A DNA stretch of 64,000 nucleotides from positions 1 to 64,000 of the forward strand of contig CAKRYI010000001.1 of assembly GCA_934426825.1 (NCBI GenBank). The letters are read 5' to 3'. Position numbers and translations under genes: made by a program. Under the pieces are notes generated by a model, which was not told the origin of the DNA, made no database searches, and saw only the letters and a program-made list of their open reading frames with translations. The stretch comes from an uncultured Acetatifactor sp. GTDB lineage: Bacteria; Bacillota; Clostridia; Lachnospirales; Lachnospiraceae. Positions 50,375-58,201 of the stretch are shown piece after piece (the stretch's first letter is position 1; each line of letters opens with the position of its first letter).

Positions 50375-51742
50375 ATGGCATTTGAAAGTCTGACGGATAA
50401 ATTACAAAATGTATTCAGAAATTTAAGAAGTAAGGGCCGTTTGACGGAGGATGATGTTAAGACCGCACTGAAAGAAGTGAAAATGGCGCTTCTGGAGGCG
50501 GACGTTAATTTCAAGGTTGTAAAGCAGTTTATCAAGGCGGTGGAAGAACGTGCCGTGGGTCAGGACGTGATGAACGGACTGAATCCGGGACAGATGGTCA
50601 TCAAGATTGTTAACGAAGAAATGATTGCGCTGATGGGCAGTGAGACGACAGAGATTGCGATGCAGCCCGGAAAAGCAATTACGGTTATCATGATGGCAGG
50701 TCTTCAGGGTGCCGGTAAAACAACGGCAACGGCGAAGATTGCCGGAAAGCTGAAACAGAAAGGCAAAAAGTCGCTGTTGGTAGCCTGCGATATATACAGG
50801 CCTGCGGCGATTGAACAGTTACAGATAAACGGTAAGAAGCAGGAAGTGGACGTGTTCAGCATGGGGACGGATCACAAGCCTGTGGAGATTGCAAAAGAGG
50901 CGATTTCCTATGCCGAAAAGAACGGTCACAATGTGGTAATCTTAGATACCGCCGGACGTCTTCATGTAGATGAGGACATGATGAAGGAATTGCAGGAAAT
51001 CAAGGAAAATGTGACCGTACATCAGACACTGCTTGTTGTGGACGCCATGACCGGACAGGATGCCGTGAACGTGGCGAAAGAGTTTGACGAGAAGGTCGGT
51101 ATTGATGGCGTTATCCTTTCCAAGATGGATGGCGATACCAGAGGCGGTGCTGCGCTTTCCATTAAAGCAGTTACCGGCAAACCGATTCTCTATGTGGGAA
51201 TGGGAGAAAAATTGTCCGATATGGAGCAGTTTTATCCCGACCGTATGGCGAGCCGTATTCTGGGAATGGGAGATGTGCTTTCCCTGATTGACAAGGCACA
51301 GCAGAGCATAGATATTGACGAGGACAAGGGCCGCGAAATGGCGGGGCGCATGAAGAAAGGTAAGTTCGATTTTGAGGACTATCTCGAAAGCATGAAGCAG
51401 ATGCGCAACATGGGCGGTTTATCCAGTATTCTCAGCATGCTTCCCGGAATGGGAGCAAAGATGGGCGATATTGAGTCCATGATAGATGAGAAACAGCTCA
51501 AACATATGGAAGCGATTGTCCTTTCCATGACGGTGGAGGAGAGAAGAAATCCGAAGCTGTTGAACCCCAGAAGAAAGCACCGTATTGCAAAAGGCGCCGG
51601 GGTGGATATTGCGGTAGTCAACCGTTTTATCAAGCAGTTTGAGCAGAGTCAGAAAATGATGAAGCAGTTCGGCGGCGGCAAACGCGGCAAAGGCATGTTT
51701 GGAGGCTTCCCCGGTATGGGAGGCGGAAGATTTCCGTTTTAG
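50375..51742 (+). CDS. ffh: Signal recognition particle protein Ffh
   Basis: Ffh binds signal sequences and 4.5S/6S-type RNA, and pairs with FtsY to target membrane proteins. The 455-aa protein has the N domain (1-90), G domain with G1 GLQGAGKTT (about 109-117), DTAGR and TKMDGDTRGG-type motif (SKMDGDTRGG), and a Met-rich M domain (about 300-430: MKQMRNMGGLSSILSMLPGMG) with a Gly/Phe-rich tail. rpsP follows. Full length and intact. Confidence 0.97.
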   Translation: MAFESLTDKLQNVFRNLRSKGRLTEDDVKTALKEVKMALLEADVNFKVVKQFIKAVEERAVGQDVMNGLNPGQMVIKIVNEEMIALMGSETTEIAMQPGKAITVIMMAGLQGAGKTTATAKIAGKLKQKGKKSLLVACDIYRPAAIEQLQINGKKQEVDVFSMGTDHKPVEIAKEAISYAEKNGHNVVILDTAGRLHVDEDMMKELQEIKENVTVHQTLLVVDAMTGQDAVNVAKEFDEKVGIDGVILSKMDGDTRGGAALSIKAVTGKPILYVGMGEKLSDMEQFYPDRMASRILGMGDVLSLIDKAQQSIDIDEDKGREMAGRMKKGKFDFEDYLESMKQMRNMGGLSSILSMLPGMGAKMGDIESMIDEKQLKHMEAIVLSMTVEERRNPKLLNPRRKHRIAKGAGVDIAVVNRFIKQFEQSQKMMKQFGGGKRGKGMFGGFPGMGGGRFPF

Positions 51743-51826
51743 GAAATGTGTTTAGAAGATATGAACTTTTTCAGAAGTTCTTATCATAGATTATTAACTT
51801 ATATTTATTCAATGGAGGAAAAAGAA

Positions 51827-52072
51827 ATGGCAGTAAAAATCAGATTAAGAAGAATGGGACAGAAGAAGGCTCCTTTTTATAGAATCATCGTAGCTGATTC
51901 CCGTTCTCCCAGAGATGGCAGATTTATCGAGGAGATTGGAACCTACGATCCCAGCACAGACCCCAGCACTTTCAAGATTAACGAAGAACTGGCTAAGAAA
52001 TGGCTGGCTAACGGTGCTCAGCCTACAGAAGTCGTTGGCAAACTGTTCAAGGCGGCCGGTATCGAAAAATAA
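51827..52072 (+). CDS. rpsP: Ribosomal protein bS16
   Basis: bS16 is a small-subunit assembly protein of 81 aa, beginning MAVKIRLRRMGQKKAPFYRI. The ATG at 51827 is set by GGAGG 8 nt upstream; a longer frame from 51746 reads through an A/T-rich leader. In that leader GAACTT/AAGTTC at 51763-51780 forms a small hairpin that might take part in regulation. It lies between ffh and khpA, the conserved Firmicutes order. Confidence 0.96.
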   Translation: MAVKIRLRRMGQKKAPFYRIIVADSRSPRDGRFIEEIGTYDPSTDPSTFKINEELAKKWLANGAQPTEVVGKLFKAAGIEK

Positions 52073-52096
52073 TAATCTAATCTTTGGAGGTGGATT

Positions 52097-52324
52097 ATGA
52101 AGGAATTAGTTGAGGTAGTTGCAAAAGCACTTGTTGATAATCCGGATGAGGTAGTTGTTACTGAGAAGACGGAAGGAAGAAATACCGTCATTGAACTTCA
52201 TGTGGCTGCATCCGATATGGGTAAGGTTATCGGAAAACAGGGACGAATTGCAAAGGCAATCCGCTCCGTAGTGAAGGCAGCATCATCCAAAGACAACAAA
52301 AGGGTAGACGTAGAAATCGTTTAA
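52097..52324 (+). CDS. khpA: KH-domain RNA-binding protein KhpA
   Basis: KhpA (YlqC) forms an RNA-binding partner with KhpB/Jag and affects cell division and translation. The 75-aa protein is one KH domain with the GxxG loop in VIGKQGRIAKAIR (about 44-56). GGAGGTGG precedes the ATG. It stands between rpsP and rimM. A hairpin with a T-rich tail follows and may reduce expression of the genes beyond. Confidence 0.94.
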   Translation: MKELVEVVAKALVDNPDEVVVTEKTEGRNTVIELHVAASDMGKVIGKQGRIAKAIRSVVKAASSKDNKRVDVEIV

Positions 52325-52341
52325 AGTTACCTTGTTTGAAC

Positions 52342-52377
52342 GGAGAAACATGCTCTGCGTGTTTCTCCTTGTTTTTT
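52342..52377 (+). terminator. Hairpin with T-rich tail between khpA and rimM (attenuator-like)
   Basis: GGAGAAACA (52342-52350) pairs with TGTTTCTCC (52360-52368) and is followed by TTGTTTTTTG. It lies inside what is otherwise a continuous operon, so partial termination is more likely than a full stop. Confidence 0.75.
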
Positions 52378-52401
52378 GCAGAAGATTTGAGTGGAGGAAC
52401 T

Positions 52402-52911
52402 ATGGAAGAGATATTGCAGGTTGGAATTATTACGTCCACCCATGGAATCCGCGGAGAAGTAAAGGTTTTCCCGACAACGGATGATGTAAGAAGGTTTAAA
52501 CGTCTGAAAGAGGTTATTTTAGATACCGGAAAAGAAAAAAAGACTCTGGAAATTGAGAGTGTCAAATTTTTTAAACAATTTGCCATTCTGAAATTTAAAG
52601 GGCTTGATGATATAAATGAAGTGGAAAGATTCCGACAGAAAAGTCTGTATGTTACCCGGAAAAATGCAGTCAGATTAAACAGGGATGAGTATTTTATCGC
52701 CGATTTAATCGGTCTTAGCGTGCTTGACGAAGAGGGAAAGATACTCGGTACGGTGAAAGACGTGATGGAAACCGGGGCGAATGACGTCTATATTATTGAC
52801 ATGACCGATGGCAGAGAACTGCTTTTGCCTGCCATTAAACAGTGCATTTTACAGGTGGACGTGGAAAACGGATTTATGAAGGTTCATGTGCTGGACGGAT
52901 TGCTGGATTAG
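52402..52911 (+). CDS. rimM: Ribosome maturation factor RimM
   Basis: RimM binds S19 and helps mature the 30S head. The 169-aa protein has the N-terminal barrel signature VGIITSTHGIRGEVKV (about 7-22) and a C-terminal PRC-barrel (about 95-165, with LIGLSVLDEEGKILGTVKDV). The ATG at 52402 has GGAGG close before it. trmD starts 11 nt after its stop, the widely conserved rimM-trmD pair. Confidence 0.96.
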   Translation: MEEILQVGIITSTHGIRGEVKVFPTTDDVRRFKRLKEVILDTGKEKKTLEIESVKFFKQFAILKFKGLDDINEVERFRQKSLYVTRKNAVRLNRDEYFIADLIGLSVLDEEGKILGTVKDVMETGANDVYIIDMTDGRELLLPAIKQCILQVDVENGFMKVHVLDGLLD

Positions 52912-52922
52912 GGGAGAAGACG

Positions 52923-54323
52923 ATGAAGTTTCATATTCTGACACTGTTTCCGGAGATGGTGATGCAGGGACTTTGCACCAGTATCATCGGACGTGCCATG
53001 GAAAAGAAAATTTTAGCGATAGATGCCGTGAATATCCGGGATTATACCTTGGACAAACACGGCAAGGTAGATGATTACCCGTACGGAGGCGGTGCCGGAA
53101 TGTTGATGCAGGCACAGCCTGTTTTTGATGCCTATCAGGCACTCGCCAAAGGGAAAAAAATCCGCACGGTCTATGTGACTCCGCAGGGGAAGCCTTTTAC
53201 CCAGAAAATTGCAGCCAATCTGGCAAAGGAAGAGGAACTGGTTTTTTTGTGTGGGCATTACGAGGGAATTGACGAGCGTGTTTTGGAGGAAATCGTTACG
53301 GACTATATTTCTATCGGGGATTATGTGCTGACCGGCGGGGAACTGCCGGCAATGGTGATGATTGATGCCATATCCAGACTGGTTCCGGGGGTATTAAATA
53401 ACGATATTTCGGCGGAAACCGAGACTTTTCACAACGATTTGCTGGAGTATCCCCAGTATTCCCGCCCGGAGGAATGGAGAGGAAAGAAAGTTCCCGCAGT
53501 TCTTTTGTCGGGAAATCACCGGACCATTACCAAATGGCGGCTGGAGCAGTCAAAGGAAAGAACGCAAAAAGCCAGACCGGATTTATATGAAAAATATCTG
53601 GAAAAAGAAAAGCTGATAAAGCAGCTTGCAAAGCAAAAGCGAAACAATATCCATATGATGGAAAGTCTTTTCAGAGGTATGGGCGAGATATTGTATTGGA
53701 AAAACGGAAATGTGCTGATTTATCAGCAGGAGAGCCGCACCTGCCTGCTTTCGGCAGAAAACGAAGCGGCGGCAAAGGAACTGTTTTGCAAGATTCCTGA
53801 CGATACAGAGTTTATTGTGAGTTCCTCAGGGGAAGGGAACGATGTCTGCGAACAATTTGGGTGGAAAACTGTGCGGGAATGTTTGCAGGCGTGTTATACA
53901 AAGCGGGAGACGCTGCCTCTGTCTTATAAAGAGATACGGCTCCTTACGGCAGAACAGCTTGATTATGTGGCAGCTCATTGCGGCGGGGAGAGCGTAGAGT
54001 ATCTTGCAGAGCGGGTACAAAAAAAGGCAATGTACGGCGCTTTTTCGGGGGAACATCCGATAGGCTTTATGGGAATCCACAGCGACGGCAGCATGGGGAT
54101 GCTGTTTGTGGAAAAGGAATACGACAGGAAAGAGATTGGGGAATCGCTGGAAAGTTATCTGATAAACAGACAATTAGAGGCGGGATTTACCCCTTATATG
54201 CAGATACCGGTAAAGGAAGGGGAGAACCTCCGGATGCAGGAAAAATTGGGATTGTATCTGTCCGGAGATACCGTTTTCAGGTTGGGGAGAAAAGATGAAG
54301 GATTCGATCAGAGAGAGTTTTAG
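52923..54323 (+). CDS. trmD: tRNA (guanine37-N1)-methyltransferase TrmD fused to a GNAT-like domain
   Basis: Residues 1-236 are TrmD, which puts m1G37 on tRNA to prevent frameshifting. The knot motifs are present (YPYGGGAGMLMQ 52-63, GHYEGIDERV 111-120, SIGDYVLTGGELPA 130-143) and so is the C-terminal SGNHRTITKWR. At the place of E. coli Asp169 stands Glu167. TrmD usually ends near 240-255; this ORF continues without a stop for another 225 residues to 466. The extra part resembles a GNAT acetyltransferase of FR47 type (GAFSGEHPIGFMGIH, FVEKEYDRKEIGESLESYLI). No internal ribosome site is seen at the junction. Whether the acetyltransferase is active and what it modifies is unknown. Confidence 0.9.
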   Translation: MKFHILTLFPEMVMQGLCTSIIGRAMEKKILAIDAVNIRDYTLDKHGKVDDYPYGGGAGMLMQAQPVFDAYQALAKGKKIRTVYVTPQGKPFTQKIAANLAKEEELVFLCGHYEGIDERVLEEIVTDYISIGDYVLTGGELPAMVMIDAISRLVPGVLNNDISAETETFHNDLLEYPQYSRPEEWRGKKVPAVLLSGNHRTITKWRLEQSKERTQKARPDLYEKYLEKEKLIKQLAKQKRNNIHMMESLFRGMGEILYWKNGNVLIYQQESRTCLLSAENEAAAKELFCKIPDDTEFIVSSSGEGNDVCEQFGWKTVRECLQACYTKRETLPLSYKEIRLLTAEQLDYVAAHCGGESVEYLAERVQKKAMYGAFSGEHPIGFMGIHSDGSMGMLFVEKEYDRKEIGESLESYLINRQLEAGFTPYMQIPVKEGENLRMQEKLGLYLSGDTVFRLGRKDEGFDQREF

Positions 54324-55128
54324 TTATTTTGGATTGTACAGGCGAATGTTTGCGGTAAAAAAGGCAGTTAAGCCCAAAGAGGTGTCTTTCGGGCAGGACA
54401 AGAACCAGTACTTTTTGTATTACGAGCCGGAACAATGCCTGAGTGATAAGGTGGTTGTATGGGTACACGGAGGGGGATGGAATGCAGGAACCCCGAAGGA
54501 TTTTGATTTTGTCGGGCAGTGCCTTGCAAAAGCAGGATACCGATTTGTCTCCCTCGGTTACCGGTTGTCACCGAAGAACAAATATCCGAGTCAGATTGAG
54601 GACGTGTGCACAGGCTTCAATGCGGCGATTCGTTTCTTGAAGGCAAGGAAAATTCCTGTTTCAAAAATTGTGGTTTCGGGGCCGTCCGCCGGAGCGCATT
54701 TATCGTCCATTCTCTGCTACAGCAAAAAGATACAGGAAAAGATGAAAGTGGACATTTCAGGTGTTATTGGATTTATCGGTGTCGGCGGGCCGTACCGTTT
54801 CACGGACAAAGATTGTTTGTCCGTAAAAATACTGTTGAACCAGTTCTTCGAAAAAGGATATGACAGGAGCGAAGGGGAGCCTTATTCTCTTATGGATAAG
54901 AGTGACATTCCCATGCTTTTGATTCAGAGCGAACACGACGGACTGATTCAATATTCCTGTGCTGTGGATTTCTATGAAAAGGCGCTGGAAACCGGAAATA
55001 CCTGTGAATTGTATCCGGTCGAGGATAAGAATAATACACATTCGTGGTATACGGCAGGGATGTTCCTTGAGACACGGGAAGAGAACCGGTGTCTGGATAA
55101 GTTTTTGTCATGGGTGGAAGTGTTGTAG
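54295..55128 (+). CDS. Alpha/beta hydrolase, HSL-type esterase-like
   Basis: The 277-aa protein has the oxyanion motif HGGGW (58-62) and the nucleophile Ser131 in GPSAGAH. The probable acid is Asp215 (SEHDGLI) and the probable base His249 (NTHSWYT). This is the layout of hormone-sensitive-lipase-like carboxylesterases acting on small esters. No signal peptide is seen. The start overlaps the end of the trmD fusion by 29 nt. It separates trmD from rplS, which are usually adjacent. The substrate is unknown. The overlap suggests coupled expression with the fused trmD. Confidence 0.87.
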   Translation: MKDSIRESFSYFGLYRRMFAVKKAVKPKEVSFGQDKNQYFLYYEPEQCLSDKVVVWVHGGGWNAGTPKDFDFVGQCLAKAGYRFVSLGYRLSPKNKYPSQIEDVCTGFNAAIRFLKARKIPVSKIVVSGPSAGAHLSSILCYSKKIQEKMKVDISGVIGFIGVGGPYRFTDKDCLSVKILLNQFFEKGYDRSEGEPYSLMDKSDIPMLLIQSEHDGLIQYSCAVDFYEKALETGNTCELYPVEDKNNTHSWYTAGMFLETREENRCLDKFLSWVEVL

Positions 55129-55178
55129 AGAGAGGGAAGGCGGAAAAAAGATTTGTGGAAGTTTGGATAAGATTTTGC

Positions 55179-55207
55179 TTGCATTATGTCCTTTTGTATG
55201 GTAAAAT
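55179..55207 (+). promoter_or_regulatory. Promoter of rplS
   Basis: TTGCAT (55179-55184) and TAAAAT (55202-55207) with a 17-nt spacer lie about 80 nt before the rplS ATG. Confidence 0.6.
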
Positions 55208-55212
55208 CTGAA

Positions 55213-55276
55213 TGTTGCGAAAACGAGATGGTCCTCTGTTACTGAGAGAAGTATTAAGAACATCCATTTTATGAAG
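55213..55276 (+). ncRNA. Candidate ribosomal protein L19 leader
   Basis: The short transcribed leader of rplS contains a possible hairpin with ATGG/CCAT ends and an inner CCTCT/AGAG-type helix just before the ribosome site AAGGAGG. Firmicutes rplS genes often carry an autoregulatory L19 leader at this place. I cannot confirm the consensus by eye. Confidence 0.4.
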
Positions 55277-55286
55277 GAGGCTCACT

Positions 55287-55634
55287 ATGAGTGATATTAT
55301 TAAGGAAATTGAAGCAGAACAGTTGAAAGCAGATGTTGTTGAATTTAATGTTGGTGATACTGTTATAGTAAAAAGCAAGATTAAAGAGGGCAACCGCGAA
55401 AGAGATCAGGATTTTGAAGGCGTTGTAATGAAGATTCAGGGCGGAAGCAATAGAGCAACCTTTACTGTAAGAAAGATTTCTAACGGTGTTGGTGTTGAGA
55501 AGACCTGGCCTCTTCACTCCCCCAATGTAACAAGCATTACCGTTGTAAGACGTGGTAAGGTAAGACGTGCTAAACTGAACTACCTGAGAGACCGTGTAGG
55601 TAAGAAGGCAAAGGTTAAAGAGTTAGTAAAATAA
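55287..55634 (+). CDS. rplS: Ribosomal protein bL19
   Basis: bL19 sits at the interface of the two ribosomal subunits. The 115-aa protein has VEFNVGDTVIVKSKIKEG, RDQDFEGVVMKIQGGSNRATFTVRK and the basic C-terminal RRGKVRRAKLNYLRDRVGKKAKVKE. AAGGAGG stands before the ATG. It has its own promoter and terminator, so it is set apart from the trmD operon. Confidence 0.97.
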   Translation: MSDIIKEIEAEQLKADVVEFNVGDTVIVKSKIKEGNRERDQDFEGVVMKIQGGSNRATFTVRKISNGVGVEKTWPLHSPNVTSITVVRRGKVRRAKLNYLRDRVGKKAKVKELVK

Positions 55635-55671
55635 TTCCAAACCGGATAATTTGAAACATAAGAATGTTAAG

Positions 55672-55703
55672 AAAGGACAATTACTTTGGTAGTTGTCCTT
55701 TTC
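55672..55703 (+). terminator. Intrinsic terminator after rplS
   Basis: A 13-bp stem AAAGGACAATTAC / GTAGTTGTCCTTT with a 4-nt loop (one G-U pair) is followed by TTTTC. Confidence 0.9.
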
Positions 55704-55718
55704 TATTCTCTGTTATTA

Positions 55719-55968
55719 TGGTATAATGATTCTGCTATCGCAGAATCCAAGCCGGCAGGAGCCGTCTTGCCGCCACCTTGTGGCGGATTATACACAACCC
55801 ATGGCTCGAAAAGTAAATGTCCCTGCGGGACGCTTCCTTTTCTTCGCTCATGGTATAATGTACGCGGGCGAAAAAACAAGCGTCTGCGAAGCAGGCATTT
55901 GTTTTTTGCCGCGATAACGAACGAACCGCCTGCGTAAGCAGGCAAAAAAGCGCGTAGCGCTGGTTCGT
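55719..55968 (+). repeat. Multi-hairpin intergenic element of about 250 nt
   Basis: Between rplS and lepB the sequence folds into consecutive hairpins: GATTCTGC/GCAGAATC (55728-55747), CCGCCAC/GTGGCGG (55770-55786), GTCCC/GGGAC (55819-55831) and a long A-rich/T-rich hairpin (about 55864-55912). A three-way junction closes it: ACGAACC/GGTTCGT encloses GCCTGC/GCAGGC and AGCGC/GCGCT (55921-55968). Extended -10 boxes TGGTATAAT occur at 55719 and 55851, 132 nt apart. Frames across it give no recognisable protein. It may be a small RNA gene, a repeat element, or both. Confidence 0.7.
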
Positions 55969-56029
55969 GAGTCATTTTGCAAGGGCGAAAAGCCAAGTCA
56001 ACAAATAATGAATGGAAAGGTATTTCTGT

Positions 56030-56608
56030 ATGGCGAGAAGCAGAGGTCTCAGTTTTTACAAGAGAAGAAAGAAAATAAGTTCTGCTGCAATCAGAGAAGT
56101 ATCCAGTTGGATATTCGGAATACTTGCCGCAGTTTTTATAGCCTGTGTTGCCAATTACTTTTTCGGAATGACAACAAATGTAGTCGGCGGCTCCATGGAA
56201 AATACGCTGTACAACGGACAGAAGATTTATATAAACCGCTTTATTTATGTGCTGTCCTCTCCAAAAAGAGGGGATGTCATTGTGTTTTTGCCAAACGGCA
56301 ATGAAAACGCCCACTATTATGTGAAAAGAGTAGTCGGTGTGCCGGGAGACCGTATCCTGATACAGGATGGAATTTTGTATATTAATGGCACAGAGAGCAC
56401 ATGGAGCGCTGAGAAAATTCTGGATGCTGGAATTGCTGCCAATGAAATAGTTCTCCAGAGTGGGGAATATTTCTGTATGGGAGATAATCCCAACAACAGT
56501 GAGGACAGCCGTTCCGCCAACTTAGGACCGGTAAAAGAAGCCGATATTATCGGAAGGGCATGGTTTCACATGAAGAGTGAGGCGGACGGAATGGGATTTA
56601 TCAAATAA
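56030..56608 (+). CDS. lepB: Signal peptidase I (first copy)
   Basis: Type I signal peptidase removes signal peptides from exported proteins at the outer face of the membrane. The 192-aa protein has one N-terminal membrane segment (about 27-45), nucleophile Ser55 in VGGSMENTL and general base Lys99 in YYVKRVVGVPGD, then MGDNPNNSEDSR. The ATG at 56030 follows AAAGG at 10 nt; an in-frame ATG at 56012 would add 6 residues. It is one of two lepB paralogs that flank rbgA. Confidence 0.92.
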   Translation: MARSRGLSFYKRRKKISSAAIREVSSWIFGILAAVFIACVANYFFGMTTNVVGGSMENTLYNGQKIYINRFIYVLSSPKRGDVIVFLPNGNENAHYYVKRVVGVPGDRILIQDGILYINGTESTWSAEKILDAGIAANEIVLQSGEYFCMGDNPNNSEDSRSANLGPVKEADIIGRAWFHMKSEADGMGFIK

Positions 56609-56624
56609 AAAGCGAGGAAGTTAC

Positions 56625-57464
56625 ATGAATTATCAGTGGTATCCCGGTCATATGACAAAAGCAAAGCGTATGATGCAGGAGAACATAAAACTTATAGACC
56701 TGATTATCGAGCTGGTGGATGCGCGAATTCCGTTAAGCAGCCGCAATCCTGATATTGATGAACTTGGAAAAAACAAGTCGAGAATCGTGTTGTTGAATAA
56801 GTCGGATTTGGCAGACCCTGCCTGCAACAAGCAGTGGCTTTCGTATTTTGAAAGTAAGGGAGCATATGTGCTTGAAATCAATTCCAAGACAGGTGCCGGA
56901 ATCAAGGCAATTCAGGGAACCGTTCAGCAGGCATGCAAGGAAAAGATAGAGAGGGACAGAAAACGCGGCATTGTGAACAGACCGGTGAGAGCCATGGTAG
57001 TGGGAATCCCCAATGTGGGAAAATCCACTTTTATCAATTCCTTTGCCGGAAAGGCTTGTGCCAAGACCGGAAATAAACCGGGAGTGACCAAGGGAAAGCA
57101 GTGGATACGCCTTGGAAAAGGATTGGAGCTGTTGGACACGCCGGGAATTCTTTGGCCCAAATTTGAGGACCAGCAGGTAGGTATGAGACTTGCGTTTATC
57201 GGCTCCATGAATGATGAAATTATTGTGATGGATGAACTGGCATGTGATTTGATACAGGCGCTCACGGAGCTTTATCCCGATGCGCTTACGAAGCGGTACG
57301 GAATCACTCCGGCAGAAAGACCGTCGGACACTTTAGAGAAAATTGCGGAGAGCAGAAAGTGTTATACCAAGGGAGAAACGCTGGACACAGAGAAGGCGGC
57401 GGCACTTTTGGTGGATGACTTCCGTAGCGGAAAGCTGGGCAGAATTACGCTGGAGAGACCCTGA
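56625..57464 (+). CDS. rbgA: Ribosome biogenesis GTPase RbgA (YlqF)
   Basis: RbgA is needed for late 50S assembly in Firmicutes. The 279-aa protein is a circularly permuted GTPase: the G4 motif NKSD (about 60) precedes G1 GIPNVGKST (about 127-135) and G3 DTPG (about 170). The N-terminus QWYPGHMTKAKRMM is the family signature. The ATG at 56625 follows GAGGAAG; the frame-extended start lies inside lepB and is rejected. It lies 16 nt behind lepB. Confidence 0.96.
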   Translation: MNYQWYPGHMTKAKRMMQENIKLIDLIIELVDARIPLSSRNPDIDELGKNKSRIVLLNKSDLADPACNKQWLSYFESKGAYVLEINSKTGAGIKAIQGTVQQACKEKIERDRKRGIVNRPVRAMVVGIPNVGKSTFINSFAGKACAKTGNKPGVTKGKQWIRLGKGLELLDTPGILWPKFEDQQVGMRLAFIGSMNDEIIVMDELACDLIQALTELYPDALTKRYGITPAERPSDTLEKIAESRKCYTKGETLDTEKAAALLVDDFRSGKLGRITLERP

Positions 57465-57551
57465 TACCTAAAGAACCGAACATCCCTACAAACTGAAATA
57501 CAAAAAGACTGAAACAATATAAGAAACGTAAGTGTCGGAATCGAGGAAAGT

Positions 57552-58097
57552 ATGAATAAGTTTTTAAAAGAATTGCTGAGCACGGGAGTATATCTGCTCA
57601 TTGTATTATGTCTCACCTACTTGGTTATCACATTTGTAGGGCAGAGAACCGAGGTGGAGGGTGAGTCCATGACCACCACATTATCCGACGGAGATAATCT
57701 GATTGTGGACAAAATCAGCTATCGTTTTCGTGACCCGCAGCGGTTTGACATTATCGTATTTCCGTTTCAGTATGAGGAAAACACTTTTTATATCAAGAGA
57801 ATTATCGGTCTGCCCGGAGAGACCGTGCAGATTGACGAGAAGGGAACCATTTATATTAACGGGCAGGTTTTGCAGGAGTCTTACGGCAGGGAAGTCATAC
57901 GCCCTGAAAATATAGGAAGGGCGGCAACACCGATTCAGTTAGGAGACGACGAATATTTTGTGATGGGAGATAACCGGAATAATAGTACGGACAGCAGAAC
58001 GGAAATCGTCGGGAATATCCACCGGAAAGATATTGTGGGAAAGGCATGGCTCAGAGTGTGGCCGCTTAACAAATTCGGAATCCTGAAACACCAGTAA
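57552..58097 (+). CDS. lepB: Signal peptidase I (second copy)
   Basis: A second type I signal peptidase of 181 aa with an N-terminal membrane segment (about 10-30), Ser39 in VEGESMTTTL, Lys82 in FYIKRIIGLPGE and MGDNRNNSTDSR (about 140-151). It is not a near-copy of the first one: N-terminus and middle differ, so the duplication is old or the two came separately. The two enzymes may prefer different substrates. GAGGAAAG precedes the ATG. Confidence 0.94.
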   Translation: MNKFLKELLSTGVYLLIVLCLTYLVITFVGQRTEVEGESMTTTLSDGDNLIVDKISYRFRDPQRFDIIVFPFQYEENTFYIKRIIGLPGETVQIDEKGTIYINGQVLQESYGREVIRPENIGRAATPIQLGDDEYFVMGDNRNNSTDSRTEIVGNIHRKDIVGKAWLRVWPLNKFGILKHQ

Positions 58098-58201
58098 GGA
58101 CAGCAGTCACAAAAACACACAATGCCGTTAAAAGGTTACTGAGGCATAAACGACAGAGAAATCATTCAGAGAAACCGGCAAAGCCGGAAGTGGTGCGGAG
58201 T

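Noticed and set aside
55686..55937. Two overlapping plus-strand frames of 74-83 aa inside the multi-hairpin element
   Set aside because: Both cross stable hairpins, lack a ribosome site and show no known protein features. The region is better explained as structured RNA or repeat DNA.
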